Virus record (IMG/VR): IMGVR_UViG_3300021963_000461
Location: 1-30,278 of that record
Length of the DNA: 30,278 nt
Source of the DNA: a virus
Reading direction: 5' to 3' (one strand)
This document shows positions 8,036-15,389 of the stretch, piece after piece. The notes under the pieces are model-generated. The model made no database searches. It was not told the DNA's origin and saw only the letters and a program-made list of their open reading frames with translations. The position numbers and the translations under genes are program-made. Position 1 is the stretch's first letter. Every line of letters starts with the position of its first letter.

Positions 8036-9079
8036 ATGGCATTCACTAACGCCGAACTCGCTAACATCACCGCGTCGGCCCTCGACTACTACGTCAAGGG
8101 TCCGGCCTTCACCCAGAACATCCAGGAAAAGCCTCTGCTCAAGGCCATGACCAGCAAGCAGAAGACCTTCCCGGGTGGTAAGGGCAACATCAGCATCCCT
8201 GTCGTGTTTGACTACACGACCTCGATCGCTGGCTTCACCCACAACGACACCGTCTCGTACGCCAACCCGGCCAACACGAAGCGCGTCTCCTACCCCTGGA
8301 AGGAAATCCATGCTGGTATCTCGCTGACGCTCACCGAGCTGAAGCACGACGGTCTTTCCGTCGTCGATTCCACGACTGGTGCCTCCACGTCCAAGCACTC
8401 CGAGCGCGACCTCACGGTCCTCACCGGCCTGCTTGACGAAAAGCTCAAGGACATGTCCGAAGGCTGGGCGCGCTCGTTCAACGAGATGCTCTGGAAGGAC
8501 GGCTCGCAGGACTCCAAGGTCGTCCCCGGTCTCACCTCCCTCATCACGGACAACCCGCTCGTCGGTACTGTCGGTGGTATCGATCGTGCTACCAACCCGA
8601 AGTGGCGCAACCGCGCCGCCGTCGGCGCTAACGCGATCACCTACGTCTCCGGCCAGCAGAAGATCAGCGAGTTCCTCCGCAAGGAAGTCCGCCAGCTGAC
8701 CCGCTTCGGTGGCAAGCCCACGCTCGTCCTCTGTGGTTCTGGCTTCCTTGAGAAGCTCGACCTTGAGATCACCAGCAAGGGTACCTACACCCAGCAGGGC
8801 TTTGCCAAGGGCAACACCGACATCGGTCTGTCCGGCATCACCATGCAGGGTATCGGTGAGTTCCAGTACGACCCGACCCTCGATGACCTGGGTTACACGA
8901 ATCGTGCCTACTTCATCGACACCAACAACATCAACCTCATGGTGATGGATGGTGAAGACAAGAAGCAGCACAACCCGGCCCGTCCCCATGACCAGTACGT
9001 CCTGTACCGCGCCATGACCTGGACCGGTGGTCTGACCGCCAAGCACTTCACCGGCTCTGCCGTGTACGAAGTCGTCTAA
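8036..9079 (+). CDS. Major capsid protein
   Basis: A 347-residue protein placed after the scaffold gene and before the tail adaptor. The sequence is soluble and beta-rich, with motifs usual in podovirus coat proteins: FPGGKGNISIPVVFDYTTSIAGF, a helical spine (LLDEKLKDMSEGWARSFNEMLW, about 136) and a C-terminal strand region ending HFTGSAVYEVV. I assign it to an HK97-fold-type coat protein from context and appearance, not from a resolved motif. Codon use is strongly biased to C-ending codons compared with the internal protein genes, consistent with very high expression. A strong intrinsic terminator follows 23 bp after the stop. The leader ACGCACAAAACCT lacks a Shine-Dalgarno. Confidence 0.9.
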   Translation: MAFTNAELANITASALDYYVKGPAFTQNIQEKPLLKAMTSKQKTFPGGKGNISIPVVFDYTTSIAGFTHNDTVSYANPANTKRVSYPWKEIHAGISLTLTELKHDGLSVVDSTTGASTSKHSERDLTVLTGLLDEKLKDMSEGWARSFNEMLWKDGSQDSKVVPGLTSLITDNPLVGTVGGIDRATNPKWRNRAAVGANAITYVSGQQKISEFLRKEVRQLTRFGGKPTLVLCGSGFLEKLDLEITSKGTYTQQGFAKGNTDIGLSGITMQGIGEFQYDPTLDDLGYTNRAYFIDTNNINLMVMDGEDKKQHNPARPHDQYVLYRAMTWTGGLTAKHFTGSAVYEVV

Positions 9080-9102
9080 TCGGTAATCTGTAGACTCCCC
9101 TC

Positions 9103-9136
9103 GGGGGTGGTTTCCTAACGGAGGCCACCCCCTTTT
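9103..9136 (+). terminator. Strong rho-independent terminator after the major capsid gene
   Basis: GGGGGTGG (9103-9110) pairs with CCACCCCC (9125-9132). The stem continues inward as TTTCC/GGAGG with two G-U pairs and a TAAC loop, about 13 bp in all. TTTT follows at 9133-9136. It ends most transcription past the capsid gene. Confidence 0.85.
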
Positions 9137-9138
9137 GC

Positions 9139-9166
9139 TTGCAAGATCGTCAAGCCGTGGCACGAT
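9139..9166 (+). promoter_or_regulatory. Candidate promoter restarting transcription after the capsid terminator
   Basis: TTGCAA (9139-9144), 16 bp, CACGAT (9161-9166) preceded by TGG (extended -10), then 6 nt and ATG at 9173. It starts right behind the terminator T-tract, so genes downstream could be transcribed independently as another leaderless mRNA. The -10 is only a fair match. Confidence 0.4.
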
Positions 9167-9172
9167 GTAGGG

Positions 9173-9469
9173 ATGGAATACGCCAACATCGAAATCCGAC
9201 TCGCCGGTTCTCTTGAAAACACCGTTATCAAGGAAGCCTCCGCACCAGAAATCGCAGTCATCAAAGCCATCCACGGCCATGATGCTGTCGTCAACATCAA
9301 GAAGTCCCGCGTCGGCCAGGTCGAACAGGCCGTTGAGCGTGATCGCCTTGGTCGTTTCTACAAAGACGAAGTCATCGCCAAGCTTTTCCCTGGCGTGACC
9401 TCCAAGCTTCCTACCACCCTCGCCGAAGTCGGCGTCGAAGTGCCGGAAGAAACCTCCAAAAAGAAGTAA
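9173..9469 (+). CDS. Conserved small virion-region protein, unknown function
   Basis: A 98-residue protein between the capsid and the head-tail adaptor gene. It starts MEYANIEIRLAGSLENTVIKEASAPEIAVIKAIHGHDAVVNI. Comparable short proteins with an 'R-L-x-G-S-L...P-A-E-I...HG-x-DAVV-x-I' pattern sit at this position in many podoviruses; I know of no demonstrated role. The tail is basic (SKKK). There is no membrane segment and no catalytic motif. It ends 3 nt before the adaptor gene start, so coupling is likely. No Shine-Dalgarno is seen. Confidence 0.75.
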   Translation: MEYANIEIRLAGSLENTVIKEASAPEIAVIKAIHGHDAVVNIKKSRVGQVEQAVERDRLGRFYKDEVIAKLFPGVTSKLPTTLAEVGVEVPEETSKKK

Positions 9470-9472
9470 CCG

Positions 9473-10171
9473 ATGGCTCGCGGCACCCAGCTTTCCGCGC
9501 TGGTCGATGCCCTGCGGGCAGAGATCGGTGCTTCGACCAACGTGGCGATGGGAGTCAACTCCCTGCCGGCGTTGAAGCAGATCCTTAATCGCACCCAATC
9601 TTGGCTGTGGGAAAAGTTCGACTGGCCGTTCGCATATATCGAGCGAGACGAGCAAATGGTAAACGGCTCTCGCTACTACGGATTCGACCCCGAGATCGAC
9701 TTCGGTAGGATCACGGAAGCCCACGTCAAGTACTCGGACAGTTGGCGCAAGCTGGACTACGGCATCGGCACGGAGCAGTACAACTCATCCGACATCGCCG
9801 ACGGCGACAAGGAAGACCCTCCCACCCGCTGGCGTCATTACGAGGGCAACCAGTTTGAAGTCTGGCCCACCCCTTCCAGCAACGAGTGCGTTGTCCGGTT
9901 CAAGGCCATCAAGCGACTGCCGAAGATGGTCAACGACTCCGACGTTGCCTTGCTTGATGACAATCTGATCGTCCTGTTCGCGGCGGCTGAAATGCTTGCT
10001 CGGGCGAAGTCCGACGATGCCCAGGGGAAGATGAGTGCGGCCACCGAACTTTTCACCAAGCTCAAGGGTAGCGGCATCAAGAACGATGTCTTTGTGATGG
10101 GCGGCGGTCTTCCTGTCGAGACAGGCAGCTTCCTCAACGGAGCGCGTATCCTGCCCAGCAATCGGGTGTAA
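9473..10171 (+). CDS. Head-tail adaptor (tail tubular protein A, T7 gp11-like)
   Basis: A 232-residue protein expected to form the ring below the portal that joins head and tail nozzle. The opening MARGTQLSALVDALRAEIGASTN, followed by LPALKQILNRTQSWLWEKFDWPF, is typical of gp11-type adaptors. A beta region (SRYYGFDPEIDFGRITEAHVKYSDSWRKLDYG) and a C-terminal helix follow (LIVLFAAAEMLARAKSDDAQGKM). Size (T7 gp11 is about 200 residues) and position directly before the nozzle gene agree. The start lies 3 nt after the preceding stop. Confidence 0.85.
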   Translation: MARGTQLSALVDALRAEIGASTNVAMGVNSLPALKQILNRTQSWLWEKFDWPFAYIERDEQMVNGSRYYGFDPEIDFGRITEAHVKYSDSWRKLDYGIGTEQYNSSDIADGDKEDPPTRWRHYEGNQFEVWPTPSSNECVVRFKAIKRLPKMVNDSDVALLDDNLIVLFAAAEMLARAKSDDAQGKMSAATELFTKLKGSGIKNDVFVMGGGLPVETGSFLNGARILPSNRV

Positions 10172-10174
10172 TTT

Positions 10175-12835
10175 ATGGCATATATCGTCGTCGAGAACTT
10201 TTCAGCCGGCCTCGACACGCGGAGGCATCCCCTCACGGCTCGACCTGGTACGCTCCAGACTCTCAAGAACGCCCACGTCTCGCGTGGCGGTGAGATTGAG
10301 AAGCGAAAGGCTTTCGAGGCTATCAACTACGTCAACCCTAGTGTCTTTGTAAGGCCGTTCCACGGACTACAGGCTACGGCTGACAAGATCTACACTTTCA
10401 CGGACGGATGGAATCATCCGACCGAAGGTCGAGAGCTGCCTGTCGATGCAAACGGATTGTATGTGATGTTTCTCAAGCACCCAAGTTGGTCGCTTGGATT
10501 CACATATGGTCCTTACCCTACGCTAGAGGGAATCGTCTACAGCACCCTGTACGGCGGCAAGACGTTCGTGCTGGCGAAGTGGAGTACCGGAGAAGTCATT
10601 CCATATTACGACGGAGAGTTTCTTTCCGACTTCTATGTCGGCAAGACCCGCCAATGGATGACAACCCAGGCGAACGCTTGGGATGCTTTCTGCTCAAGCC
10701 TGGTGTGGAGCATCAAGGGAGGAACGTTCGGCACTACCACCACAGGCTGGGATGCCGAATCATCGAACATCCTTGCCGGCGGAAACAGCTTCGTGGATCT
10801 GATCGCCCCGGCAGACGTTGACTTCACGCCGTCTTTCACGGCTGACGAAGGCGTATCCGTATCGACTTCCACCATCACGGAATTCAAGGCCGGCGTCGCA
10901 GCCAAGAAGGCTTCCGGGGGCTTTTCCATCACTAGCGGTTCGCTAGGTACTCCTGCCTCCGCCACCCGCGCGCTTCAGTATGTCGGCGCGCTTGGTGCCG
11001 CGAAGATTATGAACATCTACTTCGATGAGCAGGAAGGCATCGACGAACCTGGAGGCTGGACCGGATTCGACGCTACAGGCTTTGCCAACACGTCCACCGG
11101 ATTGGTGGATCGAATCAATTACTACCTTACCAATTACAAGCGCAACCGAGACGGACTGGCAGACACCCCTGTCGGTGCTTCCGTCGCCACATACGCCTAC
11201 CCTCGCAGACAGCCGGCCATCGGATATATCAAACTGTTCGTGCCTAACACCAGCGGCACATACTTTGACGACCATGCCTCCAACAACGGCAAGGACATCG
11301 AGATTGAATTCGCCGCCGACCCTTCCTTGGTCCCGGGCATCAGTCAGCTGATCGACGTCAGCACCATCGCCCCAAGCGGTTTTGTCGCCGGCCGGTGGAC
11401 TGCGAAGTTCGCCTCTATGGCCGGAGGCGTCACCAATGCCGTCAGCCAGGTGCTGGTCGATGGCGTCGATGTGCTTGGTTCTCCGATGAAGTGGACCGGA
11501 TCGCACTCGATCACGATGACCAACATCGTGAACCAGATCAATACCTTCAATTCCTCCCCGGAATATACCGCGTCCTACGCCAACGACAAGGTGACGCTGA
11601 CTTCCGTCAACACAGGCGCAGACCAGAACGGACGAGTCATCGAACTGAAGGTCATCGGCAACATCGCTTCGGCCAACTACTCTTCCTTCACAGGCGGAGC
11701 TGACGCCGTCCCTGCCGTACGCAAGCGCGTACGCTACAGCATCGGTGGCGGAGCGACCTTCTACCCGGACAAGAGCGTCACGCTGATCGCAACCAAGGCT
11801 TTGGATTCTTCCAACCCTGTGTACTTCGGTGCGACCCGCGTAACGGATACCGTCCCTACTTCCGCCCTTACCTACAAGACCAAGGCTCACGTCGGAAGCG
11901 GTTCTAGCCTGTTCTTCTCCGGCGTGAACAACCCGAAGAAGTGGGGACAGGACGGCGTAGGCGCCGGCTTCATCAACATGTCCAATAGCTCCGGTGGCAA
12001 TGAAGTCATCACGGCTATCTCCCTATACCAGGGCAACCTGGCGGCCTTCAGCCGTCGCACGGTTCAGATCTGGAGCATCGATACCGATCCCGCGAACAAC
12101 CGCCAAGGCCAAGTTCTATCAAACACCGGGGCTTTCGGTCCACGAAGCGTTGTGTCCGTTGGAGACCTAGATGTCTTCTACCTTTCAGACTCTGGCGTAC
12201 GATCCCTACGCGCGCGAGACAGCTCCAATGCCGCCGTAGTCAACGATGTTGGTACGCCCATCGACAATCTCATCTTGGCTGAAATCAGCGGTATGACCTT
12301 CGACCAGAAGGCTTCCTGCCCTGCCGTCATCGAACCTATCGACGGACGCTACTGGGTCGCCATCGGAAACAAGATCTACGTCTACTCGTACTTCCCAAGC
12401 AGCCAAGTCGCCGCTTGGTCAACCTACGAACCTGGCCGTACCTTCACCGAATTCACCACCAAGGACGGCAAGGTGTACGCCAAGGAAGGCCAGTATGTCT
12501 ATGTCTACGGAGGTATGGACGGCAACAGCTACGACAGCGATGAAGTCGAAGTCATCCTTCCCTATCTAGACGGCGGCAAGCCGGCGCACATGAAGACCCT
12601 AATGGGTATGGATATGACTTGCGAAGGTGAGTGGTCTGTCGAAATCGGAATGGACCCCATCAGCCCGGAGGCTCGCGACCTAGTCGCCACGGTCAGCCAG
12701 CCCACCTTCACTCTTGGACGCATCCAGGCGTCCGGCATGGGGACGCACGTCGGCGTCCGTATGGTCAACCAGTCCTCCGGATACGCCCGGATTGCCAACC
12801 TCATCACCCACTTCGACTTCAATGAAAGTGACTGA
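10175..12835 (+). CDS. Tail nozzle (tail tubular protein B, T7 gp12-like)
   Basis: An 886-residue protein, slightly longer than T7 gp12, expected to form the hexameric nozzle through which DNA exits. The N-terminus VVENFSAGLDTRRHPLTARPGTLQTLKNAHVSRGGEIEKRKAF matches nozzle openings ('L-x-x-G-x-x...N-x-x...E-K-R'). The rest is beta-rich, with repeat-like turns (VYFGATRVTDT, VSVGDLDVFYLSDSGVRSLRARDSS, IDGRYWVAIGNKIYVYSYFPSSQ) of a beta-propeller-like platform. It follows the adaptor after 3 nt and overlaps the next gene by 14 nt. Assignment rests on N-terminal pattern, size and order. Confidence 0.82.
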   Translation: MAYIVVENFSAGLDTRRHPLTARPGTLQTLKNAHVSRGGEIEKRKAFEAINYVNPSVFVRPFHGLQATADKIYTFTDGWNHPTEGRELPVDANGLYVMFLKHPSWSLGFTYGPYPTLEGIVYSTLYGGKTFVLAKWSTGEVIPYYDGEFLSDFYVGKTRQWMTTQANAWDAFCSSLVWSIKGGTFGTTTTGWDAESSNILAGGNSFVDLIAPADVDFTPSFTADEGVSVSTSTITEFKAGVAAKKASGGFSITSGSLGTPASATRALQYVGALGAAKIMNIYFDEQEGIDEPGGWTGFDATGFANTSTGLVDRINYYLTNYKRNRDGLADTPVGASVATYAYPRRQPAIGYIKLFVPNTSGTYFDDHASNNGKDIEIEFAADPSLVPGISQLIDVSTIAPSGFVAGRWTAKFASMAGGVTNAVSQVLVDGVDVLGSPMKWTGSHSITMTNIVNQINTFNSSPEYTASYANDKVTLTSVNTGADQNGRVIELKVIGNIASANYSSFTGGADAVPAVRKRVRYSIGGGATFYPDKSVTLIATKALDSSNPVYFGATRVTDTVPTSALTYKTKAHVGSGSSLFFSGVNNPKKWGQDGVGAGFINMSNSSGGNEVITAISLYQGNLAAFSRRTVQIWSIDTDPANNRQGQVLSNTGAFGPRSVVSVGDLDVFYLSDSGVRSLRARDSSNAAVVNDVGTPIDNLILAEISGMTFDQKASCPAVIEPIDGRYWVAIGNKIYVYSYFPSSQVAAWSTYEPGRTFTEFTTKDGKVYAKEGQYVYVYGGMDGNSYDSDEVEVILPYLDGGKPAHMKTLMGMDMTCEGEWSVEIGMDPISPEARDLVATVSQPTFTLGRIQASGMGTHVGVRMVNQSSGYARIANLITHFDFNESD

Positions 12836-13307
12836 ACTGTATCCCGAAGGGGTGCAGCATGTGGTTCACAACATGAGGGCGAAGGACAAGGTGGAGGTGT
12901 ATGCCACCCAATGGTCGGACGATCCGTGGACTTTTGGCAACAGCATCCTACGAATCGGAGGGTGCGGGTATGTTCTTCACGCAGACGACGGAGAGCCTGT
13001 CGTGTGTTGCGGGGCTATGCCTATGTGGAACGGAGTATGGTCGATCTGGATGTTCGCCACCGACAGGTTTGATGAGATATCCCTATCCGTACACCGATTC
13101 GCAAGGAAGGTTTTCTTCCCCTGCCTAGACGAGACTGGGTGGCACAGACTTGAGTGCCGTAGCATTGCCAGCCACGATGTGGCACACCGATGGCTTGAGT
13201 TGCTAGGCGCTCGCAAGGAGTGTGAGGTTTCCAACTACGGCAAGGCCGGGGAGGCGTTCTACCTGTATTGCTGGACAAAGCCGCCGGCAGAGACACAATC
13301 GGTTTAG
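12822..13307 (+). CDS. T7 gp13-like internal virion protein A / acetyltransferase-like (DUF2833 type)
   Basis: A 161-residue protein beginning MKVTELYPEG, inside the end of the nozzle gene. An earlier in-frame ATG at 12714 would add an out-of-character Pro/Ser-rich leader. The pattern 'GEPVVCCGAMPMWNGVWSIWMFATDRFDEI...SVHRFARKVFFPCLDETGWHRLECRSIASHDVAHRWLELLGARKE' is that of the T7 gp13 / GNAT-like family found in podovirus virion operons. In T7, gp13 is needed for production of infectious virions; enzymatic activity is not established. Position between nozzle and internal proteins matches T7 order. Confidence 0.75.
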   Translation: MKVTELYPEGVQHVVHNMRAKDKVEVYATQWSDDPWTFGNSILRIGGCGYVLHADDGEPVVCCGAMPMWNGVWSIWMFATDRFDEISLSVHRFARKVFFPCLDETGWHRLECRSIASHDVAHRWLELLGARKECEVSNYGKAGEAFYLYCWTKPPAETQSV

Positions 13308-13311
13308 CAAG

Positions 13312-13608
13312 ATGTGTACCCCTGTAAACACCGGAGGCTTTAATGTGCTTGGCGATATGAGGCGAGAGGCTAATCGCGTCCGCGACGAATCGTATACGAA
13401 CGCATTTATGTCTCCCAGGGGAGACAACGGAATCCAGAAGCAGGCTCAACAGCCCACGCCTTCTCGCTTTCAAATCGGCACCCTTACTAACCCTATGGCA
13501 AACGCGATGCCTGGAATGGCCGTAGCTCGCGTGGCACCGCAGATCTTCGCCAACGGACCTATCAAAATGAACGCTTCTAACAAACAGACCGGGAGGGTCG
13601 TCTCCTAA
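13312..13608 (+). CDS. Small Met-Cys-starting virion-region protein, unknown
   Basis: A 98-residue protein starting MCTPVNTGG at 13312, 4 nt after the gp13-like stop. An in-frame ATG at 13222 would overlap that gene by 86 nt and lose the shared MCTP start. It is polar and Gln/Asn/Pro-rich (NGIQKQAQQPTPS, GTLTNPMANAMPGMAVARVAPQ) with no domain I recognise. Its first 14 bases, ATGTGTACCCCTGT, are identical to those of the gp14-like gene at 14586. It is translationally coupled to the next gene through a TAATG overlap. The context suggests a minor internal or tail protein. Confidence 0.65.
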   Translation: MCTPVNTGGFNVLGDMRREANRVRDESYTNAFMSPRGDNGIQKQAQQPTPSRFQIGTLTNPMANAMPGMAVARVAPQIFANGPIKMNASNKQTGRVVS

Positions 13609-14231
13609 TGTGCTTCGGCGGAGGAGGCGGTGACGGCGGTGCGGCCCAGGCTCGCGCCGATGAGATGGCTCGCCAGGCTCGCATCAAGCAGGGCGTTGGC
13701 CGGATCAACGAACAGTTTAACCAGTTCGACGACAGTTTCTACCAAGGTCGCAAAGACGCCTATCGGAACTTTGCCACCCCCCAGGTCAACGATGCCTATA
13801 AGCAAGTCAGCGATCAGCTGGCCTTCAGCCTAGCCCGAACCGGCCTTGACCAGTCAAGCGAATCCGCCCGACAGCAGGGTGTGCTGATGCGAGATAACGC
13901 CCTAGCTCGCCAGCAACTTGCCGAAGGTGCGACGACTGAAGCCACCAAGGCTCGCCAGGCCGTTGAAGACCAACGCAACGCCCTCATTCAACAGGTCAAT
14001 ATGACCAGCGATCCGGAGATGGCCGCGCAGAACGCTCTTCGTTCCGCTGGTATCCTTGAACAGCAACAGGCTTTCAACCCTGTAGCCAACCTGTTTGCCA
14101 ATACCACCGGGATGCTTGGCGCCGCCCAGCAGGGTGGATATTACTCCAAGAATGGCCGCGGCCTTGAACCTTTCCGCGAGTTCGTTGGTTTGGGTTCTAA
14201 CAAAGACAACCGAGTTGTTCAAAGCAGATAA
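13608..14231 (+). CDS. Conserved podovirus virion-region protein (207 aa)
   Basis: It begins MCFGGGGGDGGAAQARADEMARQARIKQGVGRINEQFNQFDDSFYQGRKDAYRNFATPQV. The pattern 'G-x-x-x-I-x-x-x-F-x-x-F-D-D-x-F-Y-x-G-R...Y...Y-A-T-P-Q' followed by helical LAFSLARTGLDQSS is shared by a protein found before gp14-like genes in many podoviruses. Its role is not established; an internal core or connector protein is likely. The body is helical, and the C-terminal part NPVANLFANTTGMLGAAQQGG is hydrophobic but short. The start overlaps the previous stop (TAATG). The Met-Cys start is shared with three neighbours. Confidence 0.8.
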   Translation: MCFGGGGGDGGAAQARADEMARQARIKQGVGRINEQFNQFDDSFYQGRKDAYRNFATPQVNDAYKQVSDQLAFSLARTGLDQSSESARQQGVLMRDNALARQQLAEGATTEATKARQAVEDQRNALIQQVNMTSDPEMAAQNALRSAGILEQQQAFNPVANLFANTTGMLGAAQQGGYYSKNGRGLEPFREFVGLGSNKDNRVVQSR

Positions 14232-14235
14232 CTTT

Positions 14236-14586
14236 ATGTGTACTCCTCAAATTCAACAGCTTGCCCAGTTTGTCGCAGAACAACGCGCTCTTGACGCCGG
14301 AATTCGCCCCGAAGACGCGGCGGCCAATGGAGGCCAGTATGGCGTACTTCCGCGTCAGCCTGGACAGAGCATTGCTGATGCGGTAGCCCAGGCCAGTCAG
14401 CCTGTTAATCAAGGTCCGCGTGTTCAGCATATGATGTATCAAAAGGCGGAACAGATGCCGCCTCGCGTTATGATGCAAGCCCTTCCTATTCCGTCACAGC
14501 CCCCAATGCAGCCTATTCAGCCTGTGCGTTCACCTACTGTTGGTGAGTTGCTTGGCATCCCCCCTGGCTCTACTCCTGGAATCTAA
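14236..14586 (+). CDS. Small Met-Cys-starting protein, Gln/Pro-rich, unknown
   Basis: A 116-residue protein starting MCTPQIQQLAQFVAEQRALDAG at 14236, 4 nt after the previous stop. The in-frame start at 14095 lies inside the previous gene and would remove the shared MCTP start. The second half is rich in Met, Pro and Gln (MMQALPIPSQPPMQPIQP) and ends PTVGELLGIPPGSTPGI, suggesting an extended linker. No known domain is visible. The stop overlaps the next start (TAATG). It probably belongs to the internal-protein set. Confidence 0.65.
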   Translation: MCTPQIQQLAQFVAEQRALDAGIRPEDAAANGGQYGVLPRQPGQSIADAVAQASQPVNQGPRVQHMMYQKAEQMPPRVMMQALPIPSQPPMQPIQPVRSPTVGELLGIPPGSTPGI

Positions 14587-15389
14587 TGTGTACCCCTGTT
14601 GCCATCGCCCTATCCCTAACGGCGGCAGGATCTGCCGCCCAAGCAGCTGGCGCTCGTCGAGCGGCCAAGGCTATGGAAGGTGCGCGGGTTGCTGAAAGCA
14701 TCCGCCAGAAGGGATTCCAAGACGAAGCAAACAAGGTCGTCGATGATTCTGTCGGTAAGTCCGGCAGGGCGTCTACTGACGCATCGATGAAGGCCGCAGC
14801 CGAAGCCAGAGCCGCTGATGCGGCCGCTGCTACCGCTGAAGTCCGAAAGCCTATCGAGGCGACTGGAGAAAACCTGGCTGGCGACACCGCTGGAAACAAG
14901 GTTATGGCTACCGAAAGCGATCTACAGGCCGCTCGTAACCTTGGTTATGCCGGACAGCAGGGAGCCGCAAAGGCTAACCTTCTGTCGTTCAACGACGTCA
15001 CGTTCCAGAACGCGATCAACAACATCCGCGCTGGACAGCAACTCAACACCGTCGGCAACTTTATGCGAGGTTCTGCCGGGGTTCTTCCTGTCGAGCTGGA
15101 AGCCGCGTCTCGCAAGGGCGACAACCTAAAGACTCTTGGTACTGTACTTTCTACGGCTGGATCTGTCGTGGGAATGGGTGCCGGTGCCGGTTGGTGGGAT
15201 AAGGCCGCCAATGCCCCTACCACCCTTGCCAGCATGCCTAGTGGTGCTTCTGTCACGAATCCCAACATTCTTAACCTTGGCAATACCCCTTCTTTCCAGC
15301 TTCAAGACGCATTGAACAACTGGAATATCGGTAAGTTCAAGAACCTTGTTCCTAGCGGACCTACAACCTTCCCTGGCTTTAAAATCTAA
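14586..15389 (+). CDS. Internal virion protein B (T7 gp14-like)
   Basis: A 267-residue protein that begins MCTPVAIALSLTAAGSAAQAAGARRAA. This is the Met-Cys then Ala-rich hydrophobic helix then long Ala/Lys helix layout characteristic of podovirus gp14-like internal core proteins (T7 gp14 also starts Met-Cys). T7 gp14 is ejected into the cell at infection and contributes to an outer-membrane channel. A second Gly/Ala-rich hydrophobic stretch (TLGTVLSTAGSVVGMGAGAGWW, about 179-200) may also interact with membrane. Its neighbours are the two large proteins in the gp15/gp16 positions. Start and stop are both TAATG overlaps. Confidence 0.75.
   Translation: MCTPVAIALSLTAAGSAAQAAGARRAAKAMEGARVAESIRQKGFQDEANKVVDDSVGKSGRASTDASMKAAAEARAADAAAATAEVRKPIEATGENLAGDTAGNKVMATESDLQAARNLGYAGQQGAAKANLLSFNDVTFQNAINNIRAGQQLNTVGNFMRGSAGVLPVELEAASRKGDNLKTLGTVLSTAGSVVGMGAGAGWWDKAANAPTTLASMPSGASVTNPNILNLGNTPSFQLQDALNNWNIGKFKNLVPSGPTTFPGFKI

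Noticed and set aside
7985-9724. 579-residue minus-strand open frame opposite the capsid and adaptor genes
   Set aside because: Long only because the strongly biased codons of the major capsid gene lack stops on the opposite strand; its sequence has no domain-like pattern and the plus-strand genes are clear.
10943-11890. 315-residue minus-strand frame opposite the nozzle gene
   Set aside because: Antisense shadow of a clear structural gene.
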